64,000 nucleotides of DNA, taken from a bacterium (GTDB lineage Bacteria; Bacteroidota; Bacteroidia; B-17B0; Aurantibacillaceae). Below are positions 1 through 8,361 of this stretch, piece after piece. A model generated the notes under the pieces. The model was not told the origin of the DNA and did not search any database. It saw only the letters and a program-made list of their open reading frames with translations. The position numbers and the translations under genes were made by a program. The stretch covers positions 62,001 to 126,000 of the forward strand of contig JAQSCW010000010.1 in the NCBI GenBank assembly GCA_029945625.1, written 5' to 3'. The stretch's first letter is position 1. Every line of letters starts with the position of its first letter.

Positions 1-164
1 ATGATCCAAGTCACTTTATTGGAATTCTTTTTCTTGATCTTTCGCAATTCATTTGCTACAAAAATGAGCTCGGCACTAGGAGCATGTTCAAATAGAAAAA
101 CACCCTCTTCAATGGTTAAGAAATCGAATTTTAGAGCGCGGCTTAATAAGGAGTCAATCGTCAT
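1..164 (-). CDS. mqnC: Cyclic dehypoxanthinyl futalosine synthase, N-terminal fragment
   Basis: The minus strand opens with an ATG at 164 and runs off the window edge after 54 codons. The N-terminus, with LSRALKF, EEGVFLFEHAP, AELIFVANELR and KVTWI, matches the conserved start of MqnC. MqnC is the radical-SAM enzyme of the futalosine menaquinone pathway that cyclises dehypoxanthine futalosine. The SAM cluster CxxxCxxC would lie beyond the edge and cannot be checked. A -7 box (TAACTTTG on the minus strand, 181-188) sits about 16 nt upstream and supports this start. MqnE is a related enzyme but its N-terminus differs. The call rests on recognised similarity of a short fragment. Confidence 0.8.
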   Translation of the reverse strand, partial: MTIDSLLSRALKFDFLTIEEGVFLFEHAPSAELIFVANELRKIKKKNSNKVTWI

Positions 165-180
165 GTGTAGGAATAAGCTA

Positions 181-188
181 CAAAGTTA
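181..188 (-). promoter_or_regulatory. -7 promoter element for mqnC
   Basis: On the minus strand this reads TAACTTTG, a full match to the Bacteroidota consensus TAnnTTTG. It predicts a transcript start near 174 and a leader of about 10 nt before the mqnC ATG. No clear -33 TTTG was found at standard spacing. Confidence 0.5.
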
Positions 189-219
189 CCAAAATACTGT
201 TTTAAAGGCATTAAAAAGC

Positions 220-371
220 AAAAAAACCCGTGCTTGGGGTCCGGCTCGGTGTTAGGATGAATGGGAATGAGCCGCTATTTGGTCCTTTTGGGAACCTCAG
301 CGAATGGCCCTCTTCATTGACTTTGTGTCGTGCTTCTGAACAAAAAGCCGGGGGAGTTACACCAAACGCCC
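220..371 (-). ncRNA. Candidate rod-shaped structured RNA, family unassigned
   Basis: The interval between yjbR and mqnC folds into a long, interrupted hairpin. Outer arms at 230-237 and 362-369 pair over 7 of 8 positions including wobbles. CCGGCT (241-246) pairs perfectly with AGCCGG (346-351). An inner arm pairs CGCT (273-276) with AGCG (299-302), and the tip pairs GGTCC (281-285) with GGAACC (291-296) with one bulge. On the minus strand the outer stem is followed by GGG and seven U (226-220), as in intrinsic termination. This gives the minus orientation. The rod shape recalls 6S RNA, but I do not recognise SRP, tmRNA or RNase P motifs and no promoter is evident. Read-through from yjbR is possible. 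Confidence 0.4.
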
Positions 372-373
372 AG

Positions 374-754
374 TTAAATTGATTTCTGTTCCAGTTCTTC
401 TATTCTTATTCGCTCCCTTCTGGGAAGCGAATTAACCACCAGCCTGTAAGAATCATCGATCCAAGATTGTAGTAATTTTCTAGAAACGGTACCATCGATT
501 AGGATTGTATTCCAATGGTTCTTGTTCATGTGATAACCCGGAACTACCGAAGAATGGCTCTCTCGGAGCTGAAGGGCGCGGGATGGTTCGCACTTTGCGT
601 TAAACTGCAAAGGGGCCGAATCCAAACTCACTAATAGAAATATTTTTCCACACACTTTAAAAACCAGCGTTGCCTCGTCAAATGGAAAACTCTCCTCCGT
701 CATCGCCTTTTTAATACAATATTCTCTGATTTCCTCAGCATTCATCCGTAACAA
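374..754 (-). CDS. MmcQ/YjbR family protein
   Basis: A 126-residue protein with the full-length pattern of the MmcQ/YjbR (DUF419) family: an N-terminal EIREYC helix, then FPFDEATLVFKV, KIFLLV, KCEPSRALQLRE and, in the second half, VVPGYHMNKNHWNTI. The fold is related to the TATA-binding-like CyaY family, and the proteins are often called DNA-binding, but no cellular role is firmly established. The ATG at 745 is an alternative start. GATATTTG on the minus strand (771-778) is one base from the -7 consensus. It is divergent from exbB, and its stop lies directly beside the predicted structured RNA. Confidence 0.8.
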   Translation of the reverse strand: MLRMNAEEIREYCIKKAMTEESFPFDEATLVFKVCGKIFLLVSLDSAPLQFNAKCEPSRALQLRESHSSVVPGYHMNKNHWNTILIDGTVSRKLLQSWIDDSYRLVVNSLPRRERIRIEELEQKSI

Positions 755-906
755 TTTCTTAATATTGCCCCAAATATCTTCAATTATTAGCCACTTGTAA
801 AACTTCCCCCTTATTTATTCCAAATCTTTGAAATATTTGCCCACAATGCGACGTTAAAACAACTAAAATACTTTGAAAATTGATTTTTTTTCAAGACAAT
901 TTTAGT

Positions 907-914
907 TAAGTTTG
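907..914 (+). promoter_or_regulatory. -7 promoter element of the exb-tonB operon
   Basis: TAAGTTTG is a full match to TAnnTTTG and lies 50 nt before the exbB ATG in the divergent yjbR/exbB interval. A TTG at 880-882 is 24 nt upstream, slightly longer than the usual spacing to a -33 element. Confidence 0.45.
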
Positions 915-964
915 GCGTTCTAAATTTTTACAACTATTTCTTAATTCACAAAATAAAAACAAAC

Positions 965-1768
965 ATGAGCACAAAAAAAACATCGGGAGGTTTCCCACTA
1001 ATTGTTTCAGCACTGGCCATCTTAATTTGTATTGGTATCGGCGTTTTCATTTACTTAGGTATTTTAGGGGCGGCATCCAATTTTGAAGGCGGAGATCCGG
1101 ATAAAGGGCATCCCCACAACATTTTAGGAACCATGTATAAAGGTGGTTTTATTGTGCCAATTCTCATAGGCTTTTTATTGACCGTGTTTACTTTTGCCAT
1201 TGAGCGCTTCATTACAATTATGAAAGCCAGCGGCAAAGGTCAAACCGATAAATTTGTGTCTCGTGTTAAAACACTTATCTCAACACATGACTTTGACGGC
1301 GCAATTACTGAGTGTGACAAACAAAAAGGTTCATTGGCAAATGTGGTGCATGAGGGGATTTTGAAATACCGTTTTGTTCAAGGTGATACCTCCATGGATA
1401 AAGAGGGAAAAGTTCATGCTATTCAAAAAGCACTGGAAGAAGCCACGGCGCTGGAGTTGCCCATGTTGTCTAAAAACATGGTGGTGATTTCAACTATGGC
1501 ATCAATTGGAACGTTGGCCGGTTTAATTGGAACGGTTGTGGGGATGATCCGTGCGTTTGCAGCATTATCTGCCGCTGGCGCCCCTGACACATCAGCTCTG
1601 GCAACAGGTATCTCCGAAGCACTTGTAAACACGTTAGTGGGAATTTTAACCTCAGCGTTTGCAATTATTTTCTACAATTATTTCAGCAACCGTATCGACC
1701 AGATCACCTACGCGATGGACGAAGCGGGATTCTCCATCATTCAGGAATTTCAGGCTACCGGAAAATAG
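965..1768 (+). CDS. exbB: MotA/TolQ/ExbB proton channel family protein
   Basis: At 267 residues this is the inner-membrane channel subunit that couples proton motive force to TonB-dependent transport. Hydrophobic segments lie near residues 10-32, 61-82, 170-195 and 207-235. Segments 3 and 4 contain the family signature, with ISTMASIGTLAGLIGTVVGM and a long Ala/Ser-rich stretch. The N-terminal extra membrane segment and the cytoplasmic domain of about 85 residues between the second and third segments are typical of Bacteroidota ExbB. It is first in an exbB-exbD-exbD-tonB operon; exbD starts 57 nt downstream. TolQ is the alternative name, but the linked tonB favours ExbB. Confidence 0.9.
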   Translation: MSTKKTSGGFPLIVSALAILICIGIGVFIYLGILGAASNFEGGDPDKGHPHNILGTMYKGGFIVPILIGFLLTVFTFAIERFITIMKASGKGQTDKFVSRVKTLISTHDFDGAITECDKQKGSLANVVHEGILKYRFVQGDTSMDKEGKVHAIQKALEEATALELPMLSKNMVVISTMASIGTLAGLIGTVVGMIRAFAALSAAGAPDTSALATGISEALVNTLVGILTSAFAIIFYNYFSNRIDQITYAMDEAGFSIIQEFQATGK

Positions 1769-1825
1769 CGGAATTCAAATTATGGAAATTCAACAAAGTA
1801 TTCATCTGAATTAAAAAGAACTGAA

Positions 1826-2515
1826 ATGTCGAAAAAACCATCAAAAGGCGGAGCGCCGGCACTAGACATGACACCCATGGTGGATCTGGCTTTTCTTCTG
1901 GTTACATTTTTTATGTTAACAGCTTCCTTTCGCATGGCTGAGCCTGTAACTGTTGATCCACCCTCTTCCATAGGGCAAGTGGATTTGCCTGACAATAACA
2001 TCCTCGTAACCGTTGATGATAAGGGGCGTGCTTTTTTTGGAATCAGCAATCCAACTGCGAAAATGGCGGCCCTTCGTGAAATGAGTGCAAAATACAAGGT
2101 GCCTTTTACAGAAGAGCAAATCAAGAAATTTAGTGGATTGCCGAGTATCGGCGTCGATCTAAAAGACTTACCGCGTTACATTGACGCAAAAGAAGAACAA
2201 CGCAAAACCTTCCAGCCTCAGAAGGGAATTCCTTTAGACACCATCATTCCAAATAATCAACTAAAGGACTGGATTGCCTTGGGAGGTAAGAACGCAGTAT
2301 TAGTGTACAATGATGCCAAAAAGAAAGTGGAAGATCTCAACCAGGATTTTAAGGGTGAAAAGCCTCGGTACGCCATAAAGGCTTCTTCCAAAACAAAATA
2401 CATTTATGTAAAAGATGTGGTGAAGAACTTCACTGATCTCAAGATCTACCAATTTAATCTCATCACCAGTTTAGAGGGAGGAGGAACCGTGATTAACCCC
2501 GGTCCTTCCAAATAA
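1826..2515 (+). CDS. exbD: ExbD/TolR family biopolymer transport protein (first copy)
   Basis: A 229-residue single-pass inner-membrane protein. The transmembrane helix at residues 15-40 carries the conserved MTPMVDLAFLLVTFF pattern, with the Asp that senses protons in the ExbB-ExbD channel. The rest is a periplasmic domain much longer than the roughly 140 residues of Escherichia coli ExbD, with a middle insertion of about 90 residues rich in Lys and Pro. A periplasmic ExbD fold resumes near KASSKTKYIYVKDVV. It lies between exbB and a second exbD. Paired ExbD subunits of this kind are normal in Bacteroidota TonB systems. Confidence 0.88.
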   Translation: MSKKPSKGGAPALDMTPMVDLAFLLVTFFMLTASFRMAEPVTVDPPSSIGQVDLPDNNILVTVDDKGRAFFGISNPTAKMAALREMSAKYKVPFTEEQIKKFSGLPSIGVDLKDLPRYIDAKEEQRKTFQPQKGIPLDTIIPNNQLKDWIALGGKNAVLVYNDAKKKVEDLNQDFKGEKPRYAIKASSKTKYIYVKDVVKNFTDLKIYQFNLITSLEGGGTVINPGPSK

Positions 2516-2555
2516 AATAGTAACACTGCGCAGGCAGAAAAATAAAATTTAGAAA

Positions 2556-3191
2556 ATGGCAGAGATACAAGAAGGCGGCGGCGGCGGGCATAAAGGCGGT
2601 AAAAAGAGAGCCAAAAAGCAGTCGACTCGCGTAGATATGACACCGATGGTGGACTTAGCGTTTTTGCTGCTTACATTTTTCGTACTTACAGCAACATTCA
2701 GCAAGCCTAAATCCATGGAATTAACTTTCCCGGCTCCTCCTCCACCCGACCAAAAGCCGGATGAAATAAAGAATGGTATTACTTTTTTACTCACTCAGGA
2801 CGATCGGATTTTTTATTATGAAGGTCAGTTTAGAGCCGCCGATGACGATAAAGGTAAAAAAACCTCCTTGTCAGAACTGAATTTTTCTCAAGAGAGTTTG
2901 CACAAATATTTGCTTGAAAAAAACAAGACAATGCATGATCAGATAAGAGCACTGGATGATAAACATAAAAAAAATCTATTGCCTGACACTACTTTCAAAC
3001 GACTTGTGAAGCAGGCTAAATCAGACAAGGAGTCCTACACCTTTTTAATAAAAACCGACGATCAGGCAACTTACAAAAATGTGATTGACGTGATTGATGA
3101 ATTAAATATTAACGTGGTTGGGAAGTATGTCATGGTAGATATTATGAAACCGGAATTGGACATGGTGAAAGAAAAGTTAGGGACACAATAG
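2556..3191 (+). CDS. exbD: ExbD/TolR family biopolymer transport protein (second copy)
   Basis: A 211-residue paralogue of the preceding gene. A basic, Gly-rich N-terminal tail is followed by the helix with MTPMVDLAFLLLTFF (about residues 27-45), which includes the conserved channel Asp. A Pro-rich stretch (PAPPPPDQKP) links it to the periplasmic domain, which ends with an ExbD-like segment around YKNVIDVIDELN. It starts 40 nt after the first exbD and ends 10 nt before tonB, so it is almost certainly cotranscribed. The two copies probably form a heterodimer in the channel; that is inference from their pairing. Confidence 0.88.
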   Translation: MAEIQEGGGGGHKGGKKRAKKQSTRVDMTPMVDLAFLLLTFFVLTATFSKPKSMELTFPAPPPPDQKPDEIKNGITFLLTQDDRIFYYEGQFRAADDDKGKKTSLSELNFSQESLHKYLLEKNKTMHDQIRALDDKHKKNLLPDTTFKRLVKQAKSDKESYTFLIKTDDQATYKNVIDVIDELNINVVGKYVMVDIMKPELDMVKEKLGTQ

Positions 3192-3201
3192 GAGGTAAAA
3201 G

Positions 3202-3993
3202 ATGCTAAAAAACTGGAACGATGTTACCCTTGTAGAACGTAATGACATTGTCTTTAGGGGCAGGAATCAAAACTATGGGGCCTATGAATTAAGGAATACC
3301 TATAATCGCCGCGTAACATTCATTATTGGCGGCGTAGTGGTCTTTGCGATACTGTTGTTGAGCTTAAAGAAATTTATTGACAGGCCACAGGAAGCGGTAG
3401 TTGAAGATACGCTTAAGGTTGAACAAATAGATCTTACCCCACCACCGCCAATTGAAGAACAACCACCACCGCCACCACCGCCACCACCGCCACCAATGGT
3501 TGAAATGGTAAAATTTACACCTCCCGTTATTAAGGATGATGCGGTAGAAGAGGAACCTCAAAAACTGCAGGAAGACGTAAAGGAAACTACTGTGGGCACA
3601 AAGGATCAGGAAGGTGAAAAAGACCTTGTTGCCCCTCCGGCCGACAATAGCGGTCCGGGTGAAGCGGCTCCCGAGATCTTTACAATTGTAGAGGAGCAGG
3701 CTGAATTTCCGGGTGGTACTACTGCCATGATGAAATACATTCAGAGCAATATTCAGTACCCATCTATGGCTCGTGAAGCCGGAATTAGTGGAAAGTGCTT
3801 TTTGAAATTTGTAGTAAACGAAACCGGCTCCATCAGTAATGTAGAGATTCTCAAGGGCGTTCCCGGTTGTCCCGATTGCGACAAAGAAGCAATTCGTGTG
3901 ATTAAGTCGATGCCGGGTTGGAAGCCTGCAAAAATGACCGGTCGCGCCGTTAAGTGTTATTTCAATTTGCCAATCAACTTTAAAATTCAATAA
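3202..3993 (+). CDS. tonB: TonB energy-transducing protein
   Basis: A 263-residue TonB. A cytoplasmic N-terminus (about 45 residues) precedes one transmembrane helix at residues 44-63. A periplasm-spanning region follows with long proline runs (residues 83-100) and acidic stretches. The C-terminal domain (about 165-263) has EFPGG, YPSMAREAGISGKCFLKFVV and a closing FNLPINFKI strand, which bind the TonB box of outer-membrane receptors. A C-x2-C pair sits in VPGCPDCDKEA. Unusually for this phylum, a canonical AGGAGGT (3190-3196) sits 5 nt before the ATG. Last gene of the exb operon, followed by a strong terminator. Confidence 0.92.
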   Translation: MLKNWNDVTLVERNDIVFRGRNQNYGAYELRNTYNRRVTFIIGGVVVFAILLLSLKKFIDRPQEAVVEDTLKVEQIDLTPPPPIEEQPPPPPPPPPPPMVEMVKFTPPVIKDDAVEEEPQKLQEDVKETTVGTKDQEGEKDLVAPPADNSGPGEAAPEIFTIVEEQAEFPGGTTAMMKYIQSNIQYPSMAREAGISGKCFLKFVVNETGSISNVEILKGVPGCPDCDKEAIRVIKSMPGWKPAKMTGRAVKCYFNLPINFKIQ

Positions 3994-4015
3994 TTGTTGA
4001 TGTACTTTTTAATAG

Positions 4016-4045
4016 GCCATAACACAACGTTATGGCTTTTTTTTT
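4016..4045 (+). terminator. Rho-independent terminator after tonB
   Basis: Perfect 8-bp stem GCCATAAC (4016-4023) and GTTATGGC (4029-4036) with a 5-nt loop, followed by nine T (4037-4045). It closes the exbB-exbD-exbD-tonB transcript and separates it from the next gene at 4066. Confidence 0.85.
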
Positions 4046-4065
4046 AAAAAAATACGAACTTAATT

Positions 4066-4284
4066 ATGAAAAGTGGCCTAAATATGATCCCCATTTGGTT
4101 TGGATCAATAATGATTCTGGTAGTGGTATCAGGGGCAATTGCCTTTGCATTTACTGATTTTATGGATGACCGTTTGTATGGAAACAAAAGAATGTTCTTT
4201 GTTTTTCTATTGCTCTCCTACGCGGTGTATCGGGGCTTCCGTCTTTATAGTGCCCTTAAAGATCTAAAAAATAATGAACAATAA
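4066..4284 (+). CDS. Small two-helix membrane protein, function unknown
   Basis: A 72-residue protein with two hydrophobic segments (about residues 8-30 and 43-58), a charged DDRLYGNKR loop and a hydrophilic C-terminal tail. It starts just after the tonB terminator and overlaps the next gene by 11 nt, so it is probably translated with the PstS-like lipoprotein. Small proteins of this type in the exb-tonB neighbourhood are common in Bacteroidota, but I know of no assigned function. Confidence 0.65.
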   Translation: MKSGLNMIPIWFGSIMILVVVSGAIAFAFTDFMDDRLYGNKRMFFVFLLLSYAVYRGFRLYSALKDLKNNEQ

Positions 4285-5245
4285 GGTGAGTCACAAATCT
4301 AGAGTGGTTTGTTCTGTTCTGCTTTTTAGTGGGCTTATAATAAGTTCATGTTCCAATAATTTCAAAAACGATTACCGTGATACTTCACCAACATCGGGGA
4401 GGCTAAAAGTATATTACGACGAGGGCCTCACTCTTCACGTTCGTAATCAGGTGAGCACGTTCGAATCACAATACGAAAACGCTTCCATAGAACTTTACCA
4501 GACGTCCGAAAACGAAGCGGTGCAGGCGCTGTATAACGACAGCTGCGAACTCATCGTTATCTCAAGGAATCTTGGCGAAGTAGAAAAGAAGGCGTTTGCC
4601 TCAAAAAGCTATACCCCGGCTTTCTCAGCCATTGCCAAAAGTGGCGTAGCTATCATCACCAATGTTCAAACTCCTCTTTCCATTTTGTCTTACGAATCAC
4701 TTCTGGATTTGCTCTCCGGTTCGCAAACGATCAAGGACAGTAATGGTGTTCAAATTTCACTCAGGGTGCTTTTTGACAAAAATAATTCGGCCATATTACA
4801 CTACATGCTAGATTCGGTGTTGAAGGGAAAAAACCTCTCTCCCAATTCGGGCATACTGAATTCAACACTTGAAAGCATTAATTACGTGGCAAAAAACAAG
4901 AATACGCTAGCTTTTATTGATTTTGCTTGGATTAGCGACGCCGATGACTCGCTGGTAAAAGCCAACAAATCGAGGATAAAGGTTTTGGCAATGAGTAAAA
5001 GAAACAGTAGCCGCTATGAATTTCCTGATCAAAGTAGTTTTAAGCTCAATAACTATCCTCTTATTCGAACTGTATTTGCAATTAGAAAAACAGGGGATTT
5101 TACTCTCGCAAAAGGTTTCGAAAGTTACTTAGCAGGCCCTAAGGGGCAGCTCACCTTCCTGAAACAAGGGCTTTTGCCGACGCGCCAGGGCGAGCGAAGC
5201 ATCAAGGCAATCATCAACACAAAAAGCGAAAATGAAACTCCTTAA
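4274..5245 (+). CDS. PstS-like phosphate-type substrate-binding lipoprotein
   Basis: A 323-residue periplasmic binding protein of the PBP-like domain superfamily. The N-terminus is a lipoprotein signal with lipobox LIISSC (Cys near residue 26). The body has the PstS pattern: LKVYYDEGL, ELIVISRNLGEVEKKAF, SGVAIITN, LLDLLSG, and YPLIRTVFAIRK near residue 255. No pstCAB transporter genes follow. As elsewhere in this phylum, where such genes sit beside exb-tonB, the role may not be phosphate import. The next gene is a TPR protein 94 nt downstream. Confidence 0.75.
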   Translation: MNNKVSHKSRVVCSVLLFSGLIISSCSNNFKNDYRDTSPTSGRLKVYYDEGLTLHVRNQVSTFESQYENASIELYQTSENEAVQALYNDSCELIVISRNLGEVEKKAFASKSYTPAFSAIAKSGVAIITNVQTPLSILSYESLLDLLSGSQTIKDSNGVQISLRVLFDKNNSAILHYMLDSVLKGKNLSPNSGILNSTLESINYVAKNKNTLAFIDFAWISDADDSLVKANKSRIKVLAMSKRNSSRYEFPDQSSFKLNNYPLIRTVFAIRKTGDFTLAKGFESYLAGPKGQLTFLKQGLLPTRQGERSIKAIINTKSENETP

Positions 5246-5339
5246 TACTCATAAAATACCTTAAAAACCCCTATACATTGCATGCTGGCATTGGCTTTGC
5301 AAATACATTATCGTTATTTTTAACTTTTAAAGCGTAGAC

Positions 5340-7085
5340 ATGAAGAAGCAAATTATTACTCTGGCCGCGGGCCTGATCATAATCCCGGGATTTTCACAGA
5401 GTTTACAGGAAATCATCACCAAAACCGATAACGAGAACTTTGAGGTGGCGGCAGCCAACTACAGAAGTCTTATTGCAAAAGAATCCTCAAAAGGCGACAA
5501 TTACTTTTATTATGCGGAGAACTTTTTCAAAAGTGGAGATCTTGACAGCGCAACTATTTACTATTCAAAAGGAGCAGAAGTAAATGCCACCAACCCACTT
5601 AATTATGTTGGGCTTGGCAAGATTTTATTATCGCAAACAAAAGTGAATGACGCTAAGACGTTGTTCTTTAAAGCCATAACACTGGGTGCGGGTAAAAATG
5701 CGGAATTGCTGCGAAAAAATGCAGAGGCCTGGTTAGTGACCGAAAATAAAGATGCCGATGAAGCTATTAAACTAGCGACCACAGCAATTAAACTTGATCC
5801 TAAAAACCCTGAAAATTATATTATCCTCGGAGACGCCCAATTGGAGAAGAACCCAACCGAAGGCAGCGCACCGGTAAAAAGTTATCAAATGGCCTCCACC
5901 CTTAATCCAAAGAGCACCAAGGGTATTTTAAGAGAAGGAAAATTATATCAACGGGGGAGGAACTATCAGCTAGCGCTTGAATATTATAAAAAAGCAATTG
6001 GCATCGATCCAAACTTCGCTCCTGCTTACAGAGAAATTGCAGAACTCTATTCTTTGGCGGGACAACCTGCCAAATCGATTGAAAACTGGAAGAAGTACCT
6101 TGAAATTAATAACAGTAATTATGCCCGCTATCGCTTTATGAGTGCCCTTTTTGCCAACAAACAATACAGCGAAGCCACTTCAGAATATGAAAGTCTCAAA
6201 AAATCGAATTTCAGCAACCTCTATCTTGAGCGCCTTGCAGGATATAGTTATGCGGAAATGGGTGCCAAAACCGATACACTGGCCTATGCAAAAGGCCTTA
6301 AAGCCATGAACACATTTTTTGAAATGGCCGGCCCTTCTTTTAAATTTATTGTAAATGATTATAAATACAAAGGTTTGTTAATGGCAAAAACCGGAAAAGA
6401 TTCTTTGGGTATCATAGAAATGCAAAAGGCAATAACTATTGACTCTTCTTCAAGCGGAGAGATCTATAGTATCATTTCGGGCCTCTGTATGAAGAATAAG
6501 CGGTACGACCAGGTTATTTATTTTCAGGAAAAGAAAATGCGTGGTGATTACAAAAAACTAGTGATTAGCGATTGTTTTGATTTAGGGAAGGCCTGTTATT
6601 TTTCCGCAGTAGCTTGTCAAAAACAATCAAACGAAATGAAAGAGAGTTTGGCAAAAAAGAAGAAGCCTACCAATACACCTGAGGTTGCCGCCAAAGAAGC
6701 AGAGTCTAAAAATTTATTCCAGAAGGCCGACCTAGCTTTTATAAGAATGGGCGAACTTAACCCGGCTTGGCCATGGGCTTATACCTGGAGAGGGCGAGTG
6801 AATGCATCATTAGACCCTATGGCGTTGAGCGACACCACCAAAGTACAATATGAAAAAGTACTTAGCCTTATTAAGCCTGAAGAAAGAACAGGTATCTATA
6901 AGCCGAGTGTTATTGAAGCGTACGAGTACCTCGGATACTATTATGTCACTAAAAAAGAGGACGCCAAAGCAAAAGAACAGTGGCTGATTGTAAAGGAGTT
7001 GGACCCAACAAACGAAAAAGCAAATAACTATCTGAATCCTAAAAAGCCTCAGCCCACCGCTCCCAAACCTCCCGGAACTAAATAA
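5340..7085 (+). CDS. Secreted TPR-repeat protein
   Basis: A 581-residue protein with an N-terminal signal peptide (residues 1-19, cleavage near GFSQS) and many tetratricopeptide repeats over about residues 30-520. Clear units include LNPLNYVGLGKIL, AIKLDPKNPENYIILGDA and AIGIDPNFAPAYREIAELY. The C-terminus is Pro/Lys-rich. TPR arrays mediate protein-protein contacts; the partner is unknown. It follows the PstS-like gene on the same strand. A TATTTTTA (5315-5322) preceded by TTTG (5296-5299) could be its own promoter, though the spacing is short. Genes of this type commonly follow exb-tonB-pstS in Bacteroidota. Confidence 0.75.
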   Translation: MKKQIITLAAGLIIIPGFSQSLQEIITKTDNENFEVAAANYRSLIAKESSKGDNYFYYAENFFKSGDLDSATIYYSKGAEVNATNPLNYVGLGKILLSQTKVNDAKTLFFKAITLGAGKNAELLRKNAEAWLVTENKDADEAIKLATTAIKLDPKNPENYIILGDAQLEKNPTEGSAPVKSYQMASTLNPKSTKGILREGKLYQRGRNYQLALEYYKKAIGIDPNFAPAYREIAELYSLAGQPAKSIENWKKYLEINNSNYARYRFMSALFANKQYSEATSEYESLKKSNFSNLYLERLAGYSYAEMGAKTDTLAYAKGLKAMNTFFEMAGPSFKFIVNDYKYKGLLMAKTGKDSLGIIEMQKAITIDSSSSGEIYSIISGLCMKNKRYDQVIYFQEKKMRGDYKKLVISDCFDLGKACYFSAVACQKQSNEMKESLAKKKKPTNTPEVAAKEAESKNLFQKADLAFIRMGELNPAWPWAYTWRGRVNASLDPMALSDTTKVQYEKVLSLIKPEERTGIYKPSVIEAYEYLGYYYVTKKEDAKAKEQWLIVKELDPTNEKANNYLNPKKPQPTAPKPPGTK

Positions 7086-7233
7086 CAAACGCTTCTGGGT
7101 CATTCAAATCTGGAACGTTAGTTGCTTTCTAGCGCTCATTTTTCTTTTCAAATCGCCTATTTGGTCACAATTGCTATGAAATAGAGCAAGGTGCGGAAGG
7201 ATAAGAATGTAACTTTGTGTGGTGAGTAATCTT

Positions 7234-7241
7234 TATCTTTG
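7234..7241 (+). promoter_or_regulatory. -7 promoter element of dprA, fixes the start codon
   Basis: TATCTTTG matches TAnnTTTG exactly. TTTG at 7214-7217 lies 16 nt upstream as a possible -33 element. The upstream in-frame TTG at 7239 is inside this box, so translation must start at the ATG at 7251, giving a transcript with almost no leader. Confidence 0.6.
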
Positions 7242-7250
7242 ACCTCCGGA

Positions 7251-8357
7251 ATGACCCAAGATCTGCTGTATCAAATAGGCCTTACATTAATTGAAGGTGT
7301 GGGTGACGTGAATGCAAAGTCTCTACTTGCCTATTGCGGCAGCGCACAGGAGGTGTTCGTGCAAAAAAAATCACATCTTCAAAAAATACCCGGCATTGGC
7401 GAAATTGTCGCACGCTCCGTCACTTCAAGTAAAGCTGTTTTGGTGCGAGCAGAAAAAGAAGTTGAATTCATCCACAAATACAATATTAAACCCTTGTTTT
7501 TTGGATCGGCAGATTATCCAAGGCGCCTGAAGTATTGTAGTGATAGTCCCGTATTATTATATTATAAAGGAACCGCCAATTTAAATGCCGAAAAAATTAT
7601 CGCCATCGTGGGCACTCGGCGCCCTAGTAAATATGGCATTGAAAAAACAATTGAATTAGTTAATGGGCTTGAAAACACGGGAGCCCTTATCATTAGTGGC
7701 TTGGCATATGGCGTTGACGTTTTGGCTCATAAAACAGCCCTGGAAAACGGGCTGGAGACCGTTGGTGTTGTTGGTCATGGTCTCGATCGAATTTACCCGC
7801 AGTTACATGATAAGATCGCAAAAAAAATGCTGAAGCAAGGGGGCCTTCTAAGCGATTTTATGAGTGGCACTGCTCCGGACGCTGTGAATTTTCCTAAACG
7901 CAACCGAATTGTTGCCGGACTGTGCGACGCGCTGGTGGTAGTAGAAAGTAAACGTACCGGGGGTAGTTTAATAACCGCAACTATCGCTAATAGCTATAAT
8001 AAAGACGTATTTTCTCTTCCCGGCAGGGCGGGTGATGTTCTTGCAGAAGGGGGCAATGGCCTGATAAAACGAAACAGGGCGGCGCTTATCGAAAATGCGG
8101 AAGACCTTCTCTACGCCATGCAATGGCAAGAAACTGTTAAAAAATCAACCAGAACACCTCAAATACCACTTCTCTTAAATCTCAGCGAGGAAGAGAAACC
8201 CGTGATGGCTCTTTTCGAGGCTAAGCCTTCCCTTCATATTGATGAAATTTGTCAGGCCACTCAATTTCCCGTAAGCAAGGTTTCGGCCATCTTACTACAA
8301 TTGGAATTTAGTAATTTACTCAGAAGTAAACCGGGAAAACTTTATGAATTAACCTGA
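7251..8357 (+). CDS. dprA: DNA-processing protein DprA
   Basis: A 368-residue DprA/Smf protein, which loads RecA on single-stranded DNA during natural transformation. Residues 1-70 hold a helix-hairpin-helix-like region (KIPGIGEIVARS). The Rossmann-like DprA core spans about 75-285 and contains IAIVGTRRPSKYG, ISGLAYGVDVLAH, FPKRNRIVAGL, VVVESKRTGGSL and LPGRAGD. A C-terminal winged-helix-like domain (about 305-368) follows. I chose ATG 7251 because an upstream TTG falls inside the promoter. Convergent with the next gene, with 4 nt between stops. Confidence 0.93.
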   Translation: MTQDLLYQIGLTLIEGVGDVNAKSLLAYCGSAQEVFVQKKSHLQKIPGIGEIVARSVTSSKAVLVRAEKEVEFIHKYNIKPLFFGSADYPRRLKYCSDSPVLLYYKGTANLNAEKIIAIVGTRRPSKYGIEKTIELVNGLENTGALIISGLAYGVDVLAHKTALENGLETVGVVGHGLDRIYPQLHDKIAKKMLKQGGLLSDFMSGTAPDAVNFPKRNRIVAGLCDALVVVESKRTGGSLITATIANSYNKDVFSLPGRAGDVLAEGGNGLIKRNRAALIENAEDLLYAMQWQETVKKSTRTPQIPLLLNLSEEEKPVMALFEAKPSLHIDEICQATQFPVSKVSAILLQLEFSNLLRSKPGKLYELT

Positions 8358-8361
8358 TAAC

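Noticed and set aside
1-255. Rightward open frame at the window start
   Set aside because: It is antisense to the mqnC start and the structured-RNA interval; the leftward frame has a clear family match.
3364-3990. Long leftward open frame opposite tonB
   Set aside because: It is a shadow of the proline-rich tonB frame, rich in Trp/Arg runs that mirror CCA/CCG codons.
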